This document shows, one piece after another, positions 7,003-15,295 of a stretch of DNA of 64,000 nucleotides; the first letter of the stretch is position 1; the number at the start of each line of letters is the position of its first letter. The DNA comes from Bacillus sp. FJAT-29814 (GTDB lineage Bacteria > Bacillota > Bacilli > Bacillales > Cytobacillaceae), in the NCBI RefSeq assembly GCF_001510715.1, contig NZ_LMTJ01000001.1, positions 480,471-544,470 of the forward strand, written 5' to 3'. Both the position numbers and the translations under genes were made by a program. The notes under the pieces were generated by a model. It was not told the origin of the DNA, searched no databases, and saw only the letters and a list, made by a program, of their open reading frames with translations.

Positions 7003-9606
7003 ATGGGAGTAGACCAACAAGACATTCAGATTTTTGATGCTGTGGTCGTGGGCGCTGGTTTTTCCGGCTTGTACATGCTACACAAACTACGGGAGGAAGG
7101 CTATTCAGTCCGTGTCTATGAAGCGGCGGATAATGTCGGGGGCACGTGGTATTGGAACCGTTACCCTGGGGCACGTTGTGACATCGAAAGTATCTATTAT
7201 AATTATACTTTTTCACAAGAGATTTTGAATGAATGGACATGGTCTTCCCGATATGCGGAGCAGCCGGAAAGCTTGCGCTACATAAATTTTGTAGCTGATA
7301 AACTGGACTTAAGGCGTGACATCCAGTTCAACACACGAATCACCGCAGCGCGCTACAATGAAGAAAATCGCAATTGGGAGATTCGGATGGATGACGGGAC
7401 AGCGGTTGTCGCAGAATACTTTATCACGGCAATCGGATGTCTTTCCGCTTCCAATATTCCTAACTATAAGGGGTTGGATAGCTTCAAAGGCCAGATGTAC
7501 CACACGGGAAGATGGCCGCATCAGAAAGTGGATTTCAGCGGCAAACGTGTCGGTGTGATAGGAACCGGTTCGAGTGGAATCCAAGCGATTCCCGTAATCG
7601 CTAAAGAAGCAGGCCATCTCACCGTGTTCCAGCGGACACCGCAGTATAGCTGCCCGGCACGAAATCAACCGTTAGATGAAGCAACCATCCGCAAGACTAG
7701 GGAAAATTACGATGAGATTAAACAGCTTATGCAGTATTCGCAGCATGGCGTCCCGTCGGCAAGTAGAATGGTGTCCGTCCTGCAGGAAACCCCCGAAGAA
7801 CGGGAGCGTCAATTCGAACAGGCTTGGCAGGAGGGAGGGTTATTTTCCCTGCTTTATACCTACAATGACATCGGGATGCTTCCGGAAGCCAATGAACCCG
7901 CTGCAGCATTTATCCGCTCTAAGATAAAACAAGTGGTGAAAGACCCACAAGTGGCTGAAAAGCTCTTGCCTTCCTACTTCTTTGCCACAAAACGACCAAT
8001 CATTGATACCGACTATTTTGAGACCTATAATCGTGAAAATGTATCGCTAATGGACCTAAAGGCTGCTCCAATTGTAGAAATCACTCCAGATGGGATCAAG
8101 ACGGCAGATGCTGAGTACGAACTCGACGTCCTTGTATTTGCGACCGGCTTTGACGCAATGACCGGCCCTTTGTTTAAAATCGATATTCGCGGAAAAAATG
8201 ATGTGTCCTTAAAGGATAAATGGGCTGATGGCGCCGAATTGAAAACCTTCCTCGGACTAGCCACGAACGGTTTTCCGAATATGTTTATACTGACCGGCCC
8301 GCAGAGTCCGTCAGTCTTAAGTAACATGATGATTTCGATTGAACAGCATGTCGAATGGGTAACTGACTGTATTCATTATCTGCGTGAGCACCGTTTGGAG
8401 GCGTTTGAGGCTACTGTTGAGGCCGAAGAATTTTGGAGCAAATTGTGCCACTCTGTTGCGGATATGTCCCTGTTAACCAAAACCGAATCCTGGTATATGG
8501 GCGCCAATATCGAAGGCAAGCCGCGGGGATTCCTTGCTTTTGCCGGCGGGGTCGGTCTTTATCGTTTGCTTTGTGATGATATAGCAGCAAGAGGCTATGA
8601 GGGATTTACCTCTCTGCTAGCACCTGATAGCAAGGATGAAGGATTAATGAAAGAAGGGTTTTTCAAGGGAAAATTAGACCCGCAAGCATGGTTTATTTTA
8701 AAACAATTGGAGTCTGCTGGTGCGCCGCCAATGGAGATGCTCACCCCTGAACTAGCTAGGCTGGCTGATTTCAGTCTTTTGGCTGGAGTTCCGGAAGAGG
8801 TAGCGAAGGTGGAGAACCGGGCGATTCCAGTGGACGGTGGTGAAATTGCTGTCCGGATTTATACGCCGGCCGGTGAAGGCCCATTCCCGGTGTTGATTTA
8901 TTACCATGGAGGCGGCTGGGTAATCGGCAATTTGAATACCGTTGATGTTCCTTGTCGGATGTTGGCGAACAGGAGCGGTTGTGTTGTTGTTTCGGTCGAT
9001 TACCGCTTAGCGCCTGAGCACAAATTCCCAACTGCCGCAGAAGATGCATACGCTGCTGTAAAGTGGGTTGAGGAGCAGGCTGCATTGATTGGAGTTGACC
9101 CTAGTCGGATTGCCGTTGGCGGTGACAGTGCTGGTGGAAACCTTGCGGCGGTAGTGGCGTTGATGGCCCGCGAACAGGGCGGTCCAGTTCTCGCCTATCA
9201 AATGCTGATCTACCCGGTAACGAATCATTCTTATGACACCGATTCATATCGAGAAAATGCGGAAGGATATTTCTTGACCAAGAATACGATGGAATGGTTC
9301 TGGAATCATTATCTGCACGATGAACAGGATGGCCAGAATCCGTACGCATCGCCATTATTGGCCGAGGACTTAAGTGGCCTTCCGCCAGCCTTGGTGATTA
9401 CAGCAGGCTTCGATCCGCTGCGTGATGAAGGGGAGGCCTATGCCGAACGATTAAATGCGGCGGGTGTGCCAGTTGAGGCGACGCGTTACGACGGCATGAT
9501 CCACGGTTTCTTCTGGATGCCTGGTGTATTGGCAAAGGCGCATTACGGAATTAACCAGGCGGCTAATGCATTGAAACAGGCGTTTTATGCAGTAAAAAGT
9601 AAATAG
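7003..9606 (+). CDS. Baeyer-Villiger monooxygenase fused to an HSL-family esterase, 867 aa
   Basis: Residues 1 to about 560 form a flavin monooxygenase: FAD motif VVGAGFSGLY (GAGFSG 17-22), BVMO fingerprint FKGQMYHTGRWP (161-172), NADPH motif VIGTGSSGIQ (187-192) and a conserved FATGFDAMTGP. Residues about 575-867 form a hormone-sensitive-lipase-type hydrolase: oxyanion motif HGGGW (635-639), GDSAGG with Ser709, probable acid in FDPLRD (804-808) and His834 in GMIHGFF. BVMOs insert oxygen into ketones to give esters or lactones; the C-terminal half could hydrolyse that product in the same polypeptide. The frame is continuous with no stop between the halves. ATG 7003 has AGGGAGG upstream. It is monocistronic. 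Confidence 0.9.
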   Translation: MGVDQQDIQIFDAVVVGAGFSGLYMLHKLREEGYSVRVYEAADNVGGTWYWNRYPGARCDIESIYYNYTFSQEILNEWTWSSRYAEQPESLRYINFVADKLDLRRDIQFNTRITAARYNEENRNWEIRMDDGTAVVAEYFITAIGCLSASNIPNYKGLDSFKGQMYHTGRWPHQKVDFSGKRVGVIGTGSSGIQAIPVIAKEAGHLTVFQRTPQYSCPARNQPLDEATIRKTRENYDEIKQLMQYSQHGVPSASRMVSVLQETPEERERQFEQAWQEGGLFSLLYTYNDIGMLPEANEPAAAFIRSKIKQVVKDPQVAEKLLPSYFFATKRPIIDTDYFETYNRENVSLMDLKAAPIVEITPDGIKTADAEYELDVLVFATGFDAMTGPLFKIDIRGKNDVSLKDKWADGAELKTFLGLATNGFPNMFILTGPQSPSVLSNMMISIEQHVEWVTDCIHYLREHRLEAFEATVEAEEFWSKLCHSVADMSLLTKTESWYMGANIEGKPRGFLAFAGGVGLYRLLCDDIAARGYEGFTSLLAPDSKDEGLMKEGFFKGKLDPQAWFILKQLESAGAPPMEMLTPELARLADFSLLAGVPEEVAKVENRAIPVDGGEIAVRIYTPAGEGPFPVLIYYHGGGWVIGNLNTVDVPCRMLANRSGCVVVSVDYRLAPEHKFPTAAEDAYAAVKWVEEQAALIGVDPSRIAVGGDSAGGNLAAVVALMAREQGGPVLAYQMLIYPVTNHSYDTDSYRENAEGYFLTKNTMEWFWNHYLHDEQDGQNPYASPLLAEDLSGLPPALVITAGFDPLRDEGEAYAERLNAAGVPVEATRYDGMIHGFFWMPGVLAKAHYGINQAANALKQAFYAVKSK

Positions 9607-9690
9607 ATAGATTGCGAGCGGTTGGAGGTTGACTCAGATAGAGAGGACCTGTTCACTATAAAAGTTTCATAGTTCCCTTTTGCCAAGAAG

Positions 9691-9724
9691 AGCCGTTTCC
9701 AGTAGGGAACGGCTTTTACTTTTT
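9691..9724 (+). terminator. intrinsic terminator after the fusion gene
   Basis: A 10-bp stem (AGCCGTTTCC/GGGAACGGCT, one G-T pair) with a 4-base loop and a T-rich tail. It lies 84 bases after the stop, inside the 331-base gap 9607-9937, which otherwise holds only the ortA promoter region. Confidence 0.8.
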
Positions 9725-9800
9725 CAGGATGAGCGTCAAATGGTGGCGTTAAATCTAAAACTAATCTCATTTCAGTTTAAATATTTTGAATTGTTGTAAA

Positions 9801-9840
9801 ATAACAAAAGTTATGATTAAATAAAACTGCTATACTCTAT
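9801..9840 (+). promoter_or_regulatory. candidate promoter of the ortAB operon
   Basis: An extended -10 (TGC then TATACT, 9828-9836) is preceded by the small inverted repeat ATAAC-AAAA-GTTAT (9801-9814) in the -35 zone, where no good -35 is seen. An activator or repressor could act there. The AT-rich palindrome found elsewhere in this island is not present here. Confidence 0.4.
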
Positions 9841-9937
9841 CAAAATTGCCACTTTAAAGGACCAGTGGCTCAAAAAGGAGGGATGCATCGAAAATAATTG
9901 AGGTTCCTGAAACGGCAAAATAGGAGGAGGGCTTTAA

Positions 9938-10234
9938 ATGGAAAAAGTAAACAAAGGTACATGGGTGGAAATCCATCGGATATTGTTACAACCGGAAGAA
10001 CGAAGTGACCGGCTTCCTGAAGATTCCAAAACTGTGCCTTATGAAATGAGAGCAAGGGGATTTTTACTGGAGGAAGCGTCATTACATGAAGAAGTAACGA
10101 TTCAAACACTTAGCGGAAGAGTGATTTCCGGCAGACTGATTCAAATTGAGCCATATTATGACCATAGCTATGGACCGCCGGTGTATGAATTGATGTATAT
10201 TGGCGAAGAAGAAAAAAAGCTATTGAAAAATTGA
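9938..10234 (+). CDS. ortA: 2-amino-4-oxopentanoate thiolase, small subunit OrtA
   Basis: OrtA and OrtB form the enzyme that, in clostridial oxidative ornithine breakdown, cleaves 2-amino-4-oxopentanoate with CoA to acetyl-CoA and D-alanine. The 98-residue length and pattern fit OrtA: TWVEIHRILLQPEERSDRLP near the N-terminus, EVTIQTLSGRVISGRL in the middle and EPYYDHSYGPPVYEL near the end. The start has a strong AGGAGGAGGG site. It is followed by ortB 46 bases later. No ornithine mutase or diaminopentanoate dehydrogenase gene is present here, so the substrate must come from elsewhere. The TGA stop is part of a perfect cre sequence. Confidence 0.82.
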   Translation: MEKVNKGTWVEIHRILLQPEERSDRLPEDSKTVPYEMRARGFLLEEASLHEEVTIQTLSGRVISGRLIQIEPYYDHSYGPPVYELMYIGEEEKKLLKN

Positions 10235-10245
10235 AAACGATTTCA
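10232..10245 (+). promoter_or_regulatory. CcpA cre site between ortA and ortB
   Basis: TGAAAACGATTTCA matches the cre consensus TGWAANCGNTNWCA at every position. It overlaps the ortA stop codon and lies 36 bases before ortB, well inside the transcribed region. CcpA sites in such places usually act as roadblocks to elongation. Confidence 0.65.
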
Positions 10246-10280
10246 GGCGAAATATAGTTTATTAGGAAATGAGGGATCCA

Positions 10281-11696
10281 ATGCTTACTGATGTAGCTTA
10301 TCAAGAAATTATGAACCGTAAAAATGAGATTATGCAACGCTCCTTAAAAATAGATTATGACCAATTTAAACAAGGTCTAATCGGCTTTGATTATGAAAAA
10401 ATGATGACCCGGCTTGGTTATTCCTTGGAAGATGTTGCACGCATCCAAAAGGAGAACCAAGTAGGAAATACGCCTCTACTCGAATTAAAGAATCTTACCG
10501 AGCTAGTCCGGAGAATTTCTCCCAAAGGCAAAGGTGCTACCATCTTAATGAAGGACGAAGCAGCAAACCCGTCCGGCAGTTTTAAAGACAGAAGGGCCAC
10601 TTTAGCCGTTCACGAGGCGAAGAAAAAAGGTTTTTCAGGAGTGATTGCTGCCACGAGTGGAAATTATGGTGCAGCAGTTGCCAGCCAGGCAGCAAAGCAG
10701 GGGCTGAAGTGCATTGTGCTTCAAGAGACCTATGATAGCCAGGGGTTGGGGCAGCCTGAAATTTTAGAAAAAGGAAGAAAATGTGAGGCTCTAGGAGCAG
10801 AGGTGATTCAGTTAACGGTAGGACCGGAGCTGTTCTATATGGCACTTTTGCTGCTTGACCATACACAATACTTTAACGCTTCGTTATACTCTCCGTACGG
10901 AATCGCAGGGATTGAAACGTTAGGTTATGAAATTGGACAGCAAGTGAAGGCGCAATTTGGGAAAGCACCTGCAGCGGTTTGTGTCACACATGCTGGCGGA
11001 GGCAATGTGACAGGAACAGCTCGGGGGTTAAAGAAGTTTGGAACTAATCAGACCGAAATCATCGGGGTATCTGTTGATCTTTCGGGGTTGCATATGGCCT
11101 CTGACAGGGATTTTAATCGAAAATCATTCACTACAGGCCACACAGGTTTTAGTTTTCCTTTTTCGATTGATCCTGATCGTTCGGATGTACCAAGGAATGC
11201 TGCTCGGCCGTTACGGTACCTAGATCGATTCGTCACTGTGACACAGGGGGAAGTTTTCTATGTAACTGAATTACTAGCGAAACTGGAGGGACTCGAAAGG
11301 GGGCCCGCTGGGAACACGTCTTTGGCTGCGGCATTGGTCCTTGCCCAACAGTATGATGAAGATGAAATTATTGTTGTCCAGGAGTCCGAATATACAGGAG
11401 CAGGAAAACATCCGATTGCGCAATTAAACTTCGCCAAGAAGCAGGGCGTAAAGATCATGAGAGGAAACCCGAAGGAGAATATTCCGGGCTCGGTTATTGC
11501 GATTCCAGAGCATATTGAACAATTGGATGTGAAGAATGCCGATTTGGATAGAATTCGAACCTCCTATTTAAGAAATGTGTTAAAAGATGTAGACAGTCAG
11601 AAACTGACCGATTGGGATATGGCCTTTTTAGCTCAAGAGGTTAATAAGGATCTTCTTTATATTGAAAACTACTTGAAAAGCGTGAATAATTGCTGA
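10281..11696 (+). CDS. ortB: 2-amino-4-oxopentanoate thiolase, PLP subunit OrtB
   Basis: A 471-residue fold-type-II PLP enzyme (tryptophan-synthase-beta/threonine-synthase-like). The PLP lysine motif ANPSGSFKDRRA gives Lys102, AATSGNYGAAVASQAAKQ follows, and the phosphate loop is THAGGGNVTGTARG. Together with OrtA just upstream this matches OrtB, the catalytic subunit that makes acetyl-CoA and D-alanine from 2-amino-4-oxopentanoate. Start ATG 10281 was preferred because GAGGGA lies 5 bases before it; ATG 10269 has no room for a site. The class III aminotransferase follows 15 bases later, so at least three genes share one transcript. Confidence 0.85.
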   Translation: MLTDVAYQEIMNRKNEIMQRSLKIDYDQFKQGLIGFDYEKMMTRLGYSLEDVARIQKENQVGNTPLLELKNLTELVRRISPKGKGATILMKDEAANPSGSFKDRRATLAVHEAKKKGFSGVIAATSGNYGAAVASQAAKQGLKCIVLQETYDSQGLGQPEILEKGRKCEALGAEVIQLTVGPELFYMALLLLDHTQYFNASLYSPYGIAGIETLGYEIGQQVKAQFGKAPAAVCVTHAGGGNVTGTARGLKKFGTNQTEIIGVSVDLSGLHMASDRDFNRKSFTTGHTGFSFPFSIDPDRSDVPRNAARPLRYLDRFVTVTQGEVFYVTELLAKLEGLERGPAGNTSLAAALVLAQQYDEDEIIVVQESEYTGAGKHPIAQLNFAKKQGVKIMRGNPKENIPGSVIAIPEHIEQLDVKNADLDRIRTSYLRNVLKDVDSQKLTDWDMAFLAQEVNKDLLYIENYLKSVNNC

Positions 11697-11711
11697 AAAG
11701 GAGCGGTACAT

Positions 11712-13052
11712 GTGAAGAAAATGAGCAGCGCCAATTGGTTAGAACGTGAAACGAGCGTTCTTTCACCAGGGATGAGACTTCCGTTTTTTCCACTAGTCAT
11801 AAAGGAAGCGAAAGGTGAAATAATCAGAGATCACGACAATAATGAATGGATTGATTTTTTATCCAGCGCTTGTGTCACAAACACAGGGCATGGCCATCCA
11901 TATATTATCGAAAAAATGAAAGCACAGCTTGATCAATTAGTCCATTATAATCCTGCATATGCAAGCCACGAACAAATTGTAACCTTATCAGAAGAGCTTA
12001 TCCGAATAACACCAGGTACCTTTCCAAAACGAGTGACGTTTGGATTATCAGGTGGGGATGCCAATGATACGGCCATCAAATTAGCGAGGAGTTATACGAA
12101 GCGTTCCAAAATTATTGCCTACACCCGTTCCTACCATGGCAACACATATGGAGCTTTAAGTATATCGGCCGTCAGTCTTCCGATGAGAAAAAACATGGGG
12201 CCATTATTACCGGACGTTTACCATATCCCATTTCCAGATTTATATCGCTCGCCATTTCATAATGAAGAAGAAAGCAAACGTTGTATCTTGGCGATTGAGC
12301 AATTATTTGAGACAGTGTGTCCTCCTGAGGAGGTTGCAGCAATCATTATTGAACCGATTCAAGGCGACTCAGGCGTCTTAGTTCCGCCGCAAAGTTATAT
12401 CAACGCTTTAAAACAATTAACCGCTAAACACGGAATCCTAATTGTTGCGGATGAAGTTCAAACAGGGTTTGGTCGAACGGGGGAATGGTTTGCAAGTACC
12501 CACTTTCAATTAGAGCCGGATCTAATCGTATTAGGCAAGGCAATCGCTTCAGGCATGCCCCTTAGTGCAGTGGTAGGCAGAAGTGAAATTATGAATTCTG
12601 TGGAACCCCCATCTGGAGCTTTTTCACTCGCTGCGAATCCCGTCGCATGTGCTGCCGCTTTGGCTACGATCCAAGTGATTGAGGATGAGCAACTTGTCAG
12701 CCGTTCCAATCTGCTGGGAGAATATATCCAGGGGTACTTCCTTCGGTTGCAAGAAAAGTTTAAAATGATTGGTGATATAAGAGGAAAAGGATTAATGATT
12801 GGTATTGACCTTGTGGATGATAGGAATTCAAAAATCGGAAGCAGTTCAATGGCGGCTAAAATATGTTGGCGCTGCTGGGAAAAGGGTTTATTTTTAACTT
12901 TCTTTTCGGGTTCAGTGTTGCGAATTGCACCGCCCCTAACGATTTCTGAAGCGTCTCTAGAAAAGGGATTACGTATCATCGAAGAAGCGATTGAGGATGT
13001 TCAACAAGGCCGCGTTTCGGATGAAGTCCTTGATAGAGTAAAAGGATGGTAG
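11712..13052 (+). CDS. class III PLP aminotransferase, 446 aa
   Basis: A fold-type-I class III (omega/GABA-type) aminotransferase. The N-terminal region has DFLSSACVTNTGHGHP, the middle ARSYTKRSKIIAYTRSYHG, then IVADEVQTGFGRTG (PLP-ring Asp) and VLGKAIASGMPLSAVVG (PLP lysine). This class usually moves a distal amino group to 2-oxoglutarate or pyruvate. Placed directly after ortAB with a GTG start and an AAAAGGAG site, it may make the 4-oxo group of the thiolase substrate from a 4-amino precursor, replacing the dehydrogenase of the clostridial pathway. That role is inferred from context only. Confidence 0.85.
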   Translation: MKKMSSANWLERETSVLSPGMRLPFFPLVIKEAKGEIIRDHDNNEWIDFLSSACVTNTGHGHPYIIEKMKAQLDQLVHYNPAYASHEQIVTLSEELIRITPGTFPKRVTFGLSGGDANDTAIKLARSYTKRSKIIAYTRSYHGNTYGALSISAVSLPMRKNMGPLLPDVYHIPFPDLYRSPFHNEEESKRCILAIEQLFETVCPPEEVAAIIIEPIQGDSGVLVPPQSYINALKQLTAKHGILIVADEVQTGFGRTGEWFASTHFQLEPDLIVLGKAIASGMPLSAVVGRSEIMNSVEPPSGAFSLAANPVACAAALATIQVIEDEQLVSRSNLLGEYIQGYFLRLQEKFKMIGDIRGKGLMIGIDLVDDRNSKIGSSSMAAKICWRCWEKGLFLTFFSGSVLRIAPPLTISEASLEKGLRIIEEAIEDVQQGRVSDEVLDRVKGW

Positions 13053-13170
13053 GAAACTGACTGCAGACCAAGTTAAGCATGCTAAAGGAAAAGATTAACC
13101 CATTCATTTGGCGGTATTACAGGATGGTTTTCGATGGCTAAAAAAATTTTGTCTAACAATTCAAAAAATA

Positions 13171-13197
13171 TTGACAACTATAGAAAAACACTATAAA
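13171..13197 (+). promoter_or_regulatory. candidate sigma-A promoter of the GntR regulator gene
   Basis: TTGACA (13171-13176) and TATAAA (13192-13197) are separated by 15 bases, slightly short. The palindromic operator at 13235 lies downstream, where a bound repressor would block transcription. Confidence 0.45.
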
Positions 13198-13234
13198 CTG
13201 AGTGTTAATAGGAACAAAGAATATAAGCTTATAA

Positions 13235-13253
13235 AATTATAATATTATAAATT
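13235..13253. promoter_or_regulatory. GntR operator candidate 1 (autoregulatory)
   Basis: An AT-rich 19-bp imperfect palindrome with core TTATAATATTATAA, 13 bases before the regulator start. It shares its core with the sites at 14019, 14042 and 21333. Confidence 0.55.
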
Positions 13254-13265
13254 AGGTGAGTTGTC

Positions 13266-13985
13266 ATGAAGATAGATAAAAATAACCATGCACCATTATA
13301 TCGCCAAGTGCAAGAGGTGTTAGAAGAGAAAATCACATCCAAGCAGTGGGAAATTGGCTATCAGCTGCCAACTGAACAGGAATTGGCTGATCATTTTGAA
13401 GTAAGTACCATTACTGTTAAACGCGCTGTTATGGAGTTGGTGAGTAAAGGGTACCTTTACCGGCAAAGTGGGAAGGGTACTTTTGTAGCAGCAACCACCA
13501 ATGAGATGGATATAAATAAATTGTTGGTCACAACTTCGGTTGAAGACGTGGAATCTCCACATGAATTGCTTAGTTTTTCAATGGAAACGATGCAAGGTAC
13601 TATGGCGAGCAAATTTGGATTGCAGCCTGGTGCAAAAGTATTTAAGCTTGAGCGTTTAAAAATCGAAAATGATCTCCCCACTCATCTGGAGTATTCCTAT
13701 CTGCCGTTTGAAAAATGTCCAAATCTTACACCCAATGATGTAAATAATGAGCTTATTTACAACATTTTAAAGAAAAAATATAAGATTCCATTGGGAAGGG
13801 CCCGGATGTTTGTTAAGCCGTATATCGCTGACAGTGAAATGGCGAAAAGACTTCAAATCGAACCAGGTACGCCCGTGTTTGAATGGGAAAAGTTTACCTA
13901 TACCAAGCAGGGAGAGGTAATTGAATACTCGAAGTTTTATGTACGCCCAGACAAAGTTACCTATTATACAGAGATTACTTTTTAG
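13266..13985 (+). CDS. GntR-family (HutC/UTRA) transcriptional regulator, 239 aa
   Basis: The N-terminal winged helix (1-72) has the GntR pattern: APLYRQVQEVLEEKITSKQW, LPTEQELADHFEVSTITVKR, YRQSGKGTFVA. The C-terminal UTRA ligand domain (about 95-235) has KVFKLERLKI, LEYSYLPFEKCPNLTP and GTPVFEWEKFTYTKQGEVIE. HutC/UTRA regulators normally repress and release DNA on binding a pathway metabolite. Four AT-rich palindromes in the island, one just before this gene, are its likely operators. It sits between the ortAB-aminotransferase genes and the importer operon. Confidence 0.88.
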   Translation: MKIDKNNHAPLYRQVQEVLEEKITSKQWEIGYQLPTEQELADHFEVSTITVKRAVMELVSKGYLYRQSGKGTFVAATTNEMDINKLLVTTSVEDVESPHELLSFSMETMQGTMASKFGLQPGAKVFKLERLKIENDLPTHLEYSYLPFEKCPNLTPNDVNNELIYNILKKKYKIPLGRARMFVKPYIADSEMAKRLQIEPGTPVFEWEKFTYTKQGEVIEYSKFYVRPDKVTYYTEITF

Positions 13986-14018
13986 TCGACAACTAGATGA
14001 ATTTTCAGATAAGTAAAA

Positions 14019-14037
14019 AAGTATAATATTATAACTT
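14019..14037. promoter_or_regulatory. GntR operator candidate 2
   Basis: AAGTATAATATTATAACTT, a near-perfect 19-bp palindrome upstream of the importer operon. The reverse complement of the site at 21333 differs from it by one central base. Confidence 0.6.
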
Positions 14038-14041
14038 AATT

Positions 14042-14060
14042 GATTATAATATTATATTTT
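14042..14060. promoter_or_regulatory. GntR operator candidate 3
   Basis: A second copy of the palindrome core (ATTATAATATTATAT), centre 23 bp from the previous one, about two helical turns, so both could be bound on the same DNA face. Confidence 0.55.
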
Positions 14061-14186
14061 TTTGCCATCATTTATCTGAAAATTTGAAAGATTATATCGA
14101 TATATGCCGAACAATCAAATTAAAGGAGGGATAATGGCAGTTCCATCGGTTTTGTCCAAATTAAAAATATTTTGAGGAGGAAAAGT

Positions 14187-15281
14187 ATGAAAAAAAGTAA
14201 AGTATCATTTATTCTAATCATTTGTCTTATGCTTGGGATCATGACTGCATGCGGCAGCAAAGAAAGTAACTCTAATTCTACGACCAAAAAATCAGGTGGC
14301 GAGGGCGATAAAACACTAATATTGGCGGCATATGGTGGAAGCTATGAAAAAGCGCTAAAAGAAAAAGTGATTCCAAAGTTCGAAAAGGAGTTTGGAGTAA
14401 AGGTAACCTATATTACAGGAAGCTCTGTTGACACCTTGTCGAAGCTTCAGGCACAAAAGGATAAGCCGCAAATAGATGTCGCTTTTTTGGATGATGGACC
14501 GCAAGCGCAGGCAAAAGCTTTTGGATTACTTGCTCCACTAGATGAAAACGTTGTCACTAATCTGAAGGACGTATATGATATCGCAAAAGATAAGGACAAT
14601 ATCGGAGTTGGTACCGGGATTGTAGCAACAGGCCTGGCATATAACAAAGATGTCTTTAAACAAAATGGCTGGGACCCGATTAAATCATGGAATGACCTAG
14701 CCGATCCGAAATTTAAAGGTAAATTAGTTTTACCATCCATGGCCACAACGTACGGAGTGCATATGCTTCTCATGGCTGCTGCTACAAACGGTGGAAGTGA
14801 TCGAGATATTGAACCAGGATTTGTGAAAATGAAGGAAATTGCAAAAAACGCTGTGACATTTGATAAAACGGCTGATATGTCTAACTTTTTCCTACAAGGT
14901 CAAGCTGTTGCAACCTCTTGGGCTAATGGCCGGGTGAATCTTTTAAAAGACACCGGATTCCCAATCGAGTTTGTAACTCCTGAGGAAGGCGCAGCTGCTT
15001 TACTTGTCACCACTAATGTTATAAAAGGTGCACCGCATCCAGAGCTTGCTCAAAAATTTCTTAATTTTATCTTAGACAAAGAAGTACAGGTGGAAATGGC
15101 GCACGCAACTTTTTCTGGCCCAGTAACGAAAAACTCGAAACTTGACGGAGATATAGCGAAAAAAGTCATTTACGGTGAAGATCAAATTGCCAAGCTTGTA
15201 AAAGTGGATTGGGAGTATGTCAATACAAAAAGGGCCGAGTGGACAGAACGAGCCAATAAAGAAATTGAAGTAGCCCACTAA
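14187..15281 (+). CDS. ABC importer substrate-binding lipoprotein (PotD-like), 364 aa
   Basis: An extracellular solute-binding lipoprotein: basic N-terminus, hydrophobic segment and lipobox LGIMTACGS, then a Ser/Asn/Lys-rich linker. The mature part matches the PotD/SBP type 2 group: LILAAYGGSYEKALKEKVIP, ASWANGRVNLLKD and AHATFSGPVTKNSKL. Such proteins bind polyamines, opines or other amino compounds. The start was taken at ATG 14187, 6 bases after GAGGAGG. It is the first gene of the importer operon, downstream of the tandem operator candidates. A cre-like sequence lies inside the coding region at 14543. Confidence 0.87.
   Translation: MKKSKVSFILIICLMLGIMTACGSKESNSNSTTKKSGGEGDKTLILAAYGGSYEKALKEKVIPKFEKEFGVKVTYITGSSVDTLSKLQAQKDKPQIDVAFLDDGPQAQAKAFGLLAPLDENVVTNLKDVYDIAKDKDNIGVGTGIVATGLAYNKDVFKQNGWDPIKSWNDLADPKFKGKLVLPSMATTYGVHMLLMAAATNGGSDRDIEPGFVKMKEIAKNAVTFDKTADMSNFFLQGQAVATSWANGRVNLLKDTGFPIEFVTPEEGAAALLVTTNVIKGAPHPELAQKFLNFILDKEVQVEMAHATFSGPVTKNSKLDGDIAKKVIYGEDQIAKLVKVDWEYVNTKRAEWTERANKEIEVAH
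14543..14556 (+). promoter_or_regulatory. possible intragenic cre site in the binding-protein gene
   Basis: TGAAAACGTTGTCA fits the cre consensus at every position. It lies about 360 bases into the first importer gene. A CcpA roadblock is possible, but a chance match within coding DNA cannot be excluded. Confidence 0.4.
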
Positions 15282-15295
15282 AAGAGGTGAAAGAA

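Larger units (their letters stand above)
14001..14083. repeat. 12-13 bp inverted repeat enclosing the tandem operators
   Basis: ATTTTCAGATAA (14001-14012) and TTATCTGAAAAT (14072-14083) are perfect inverse copies, 59 bases apart. The space holds both AT palindromes and a T run. In RNA it would make a long hairpin after the regulator gene; in DNA it could be a further protein-binding pair. Confidence 0.55.

Noticed and set aside
9883..9897. Leader peptide (MHRK) before ortA
   Set aside because: The ribosome site directly abuts the ATG, the frame is four codons long, and no attenuator follows.
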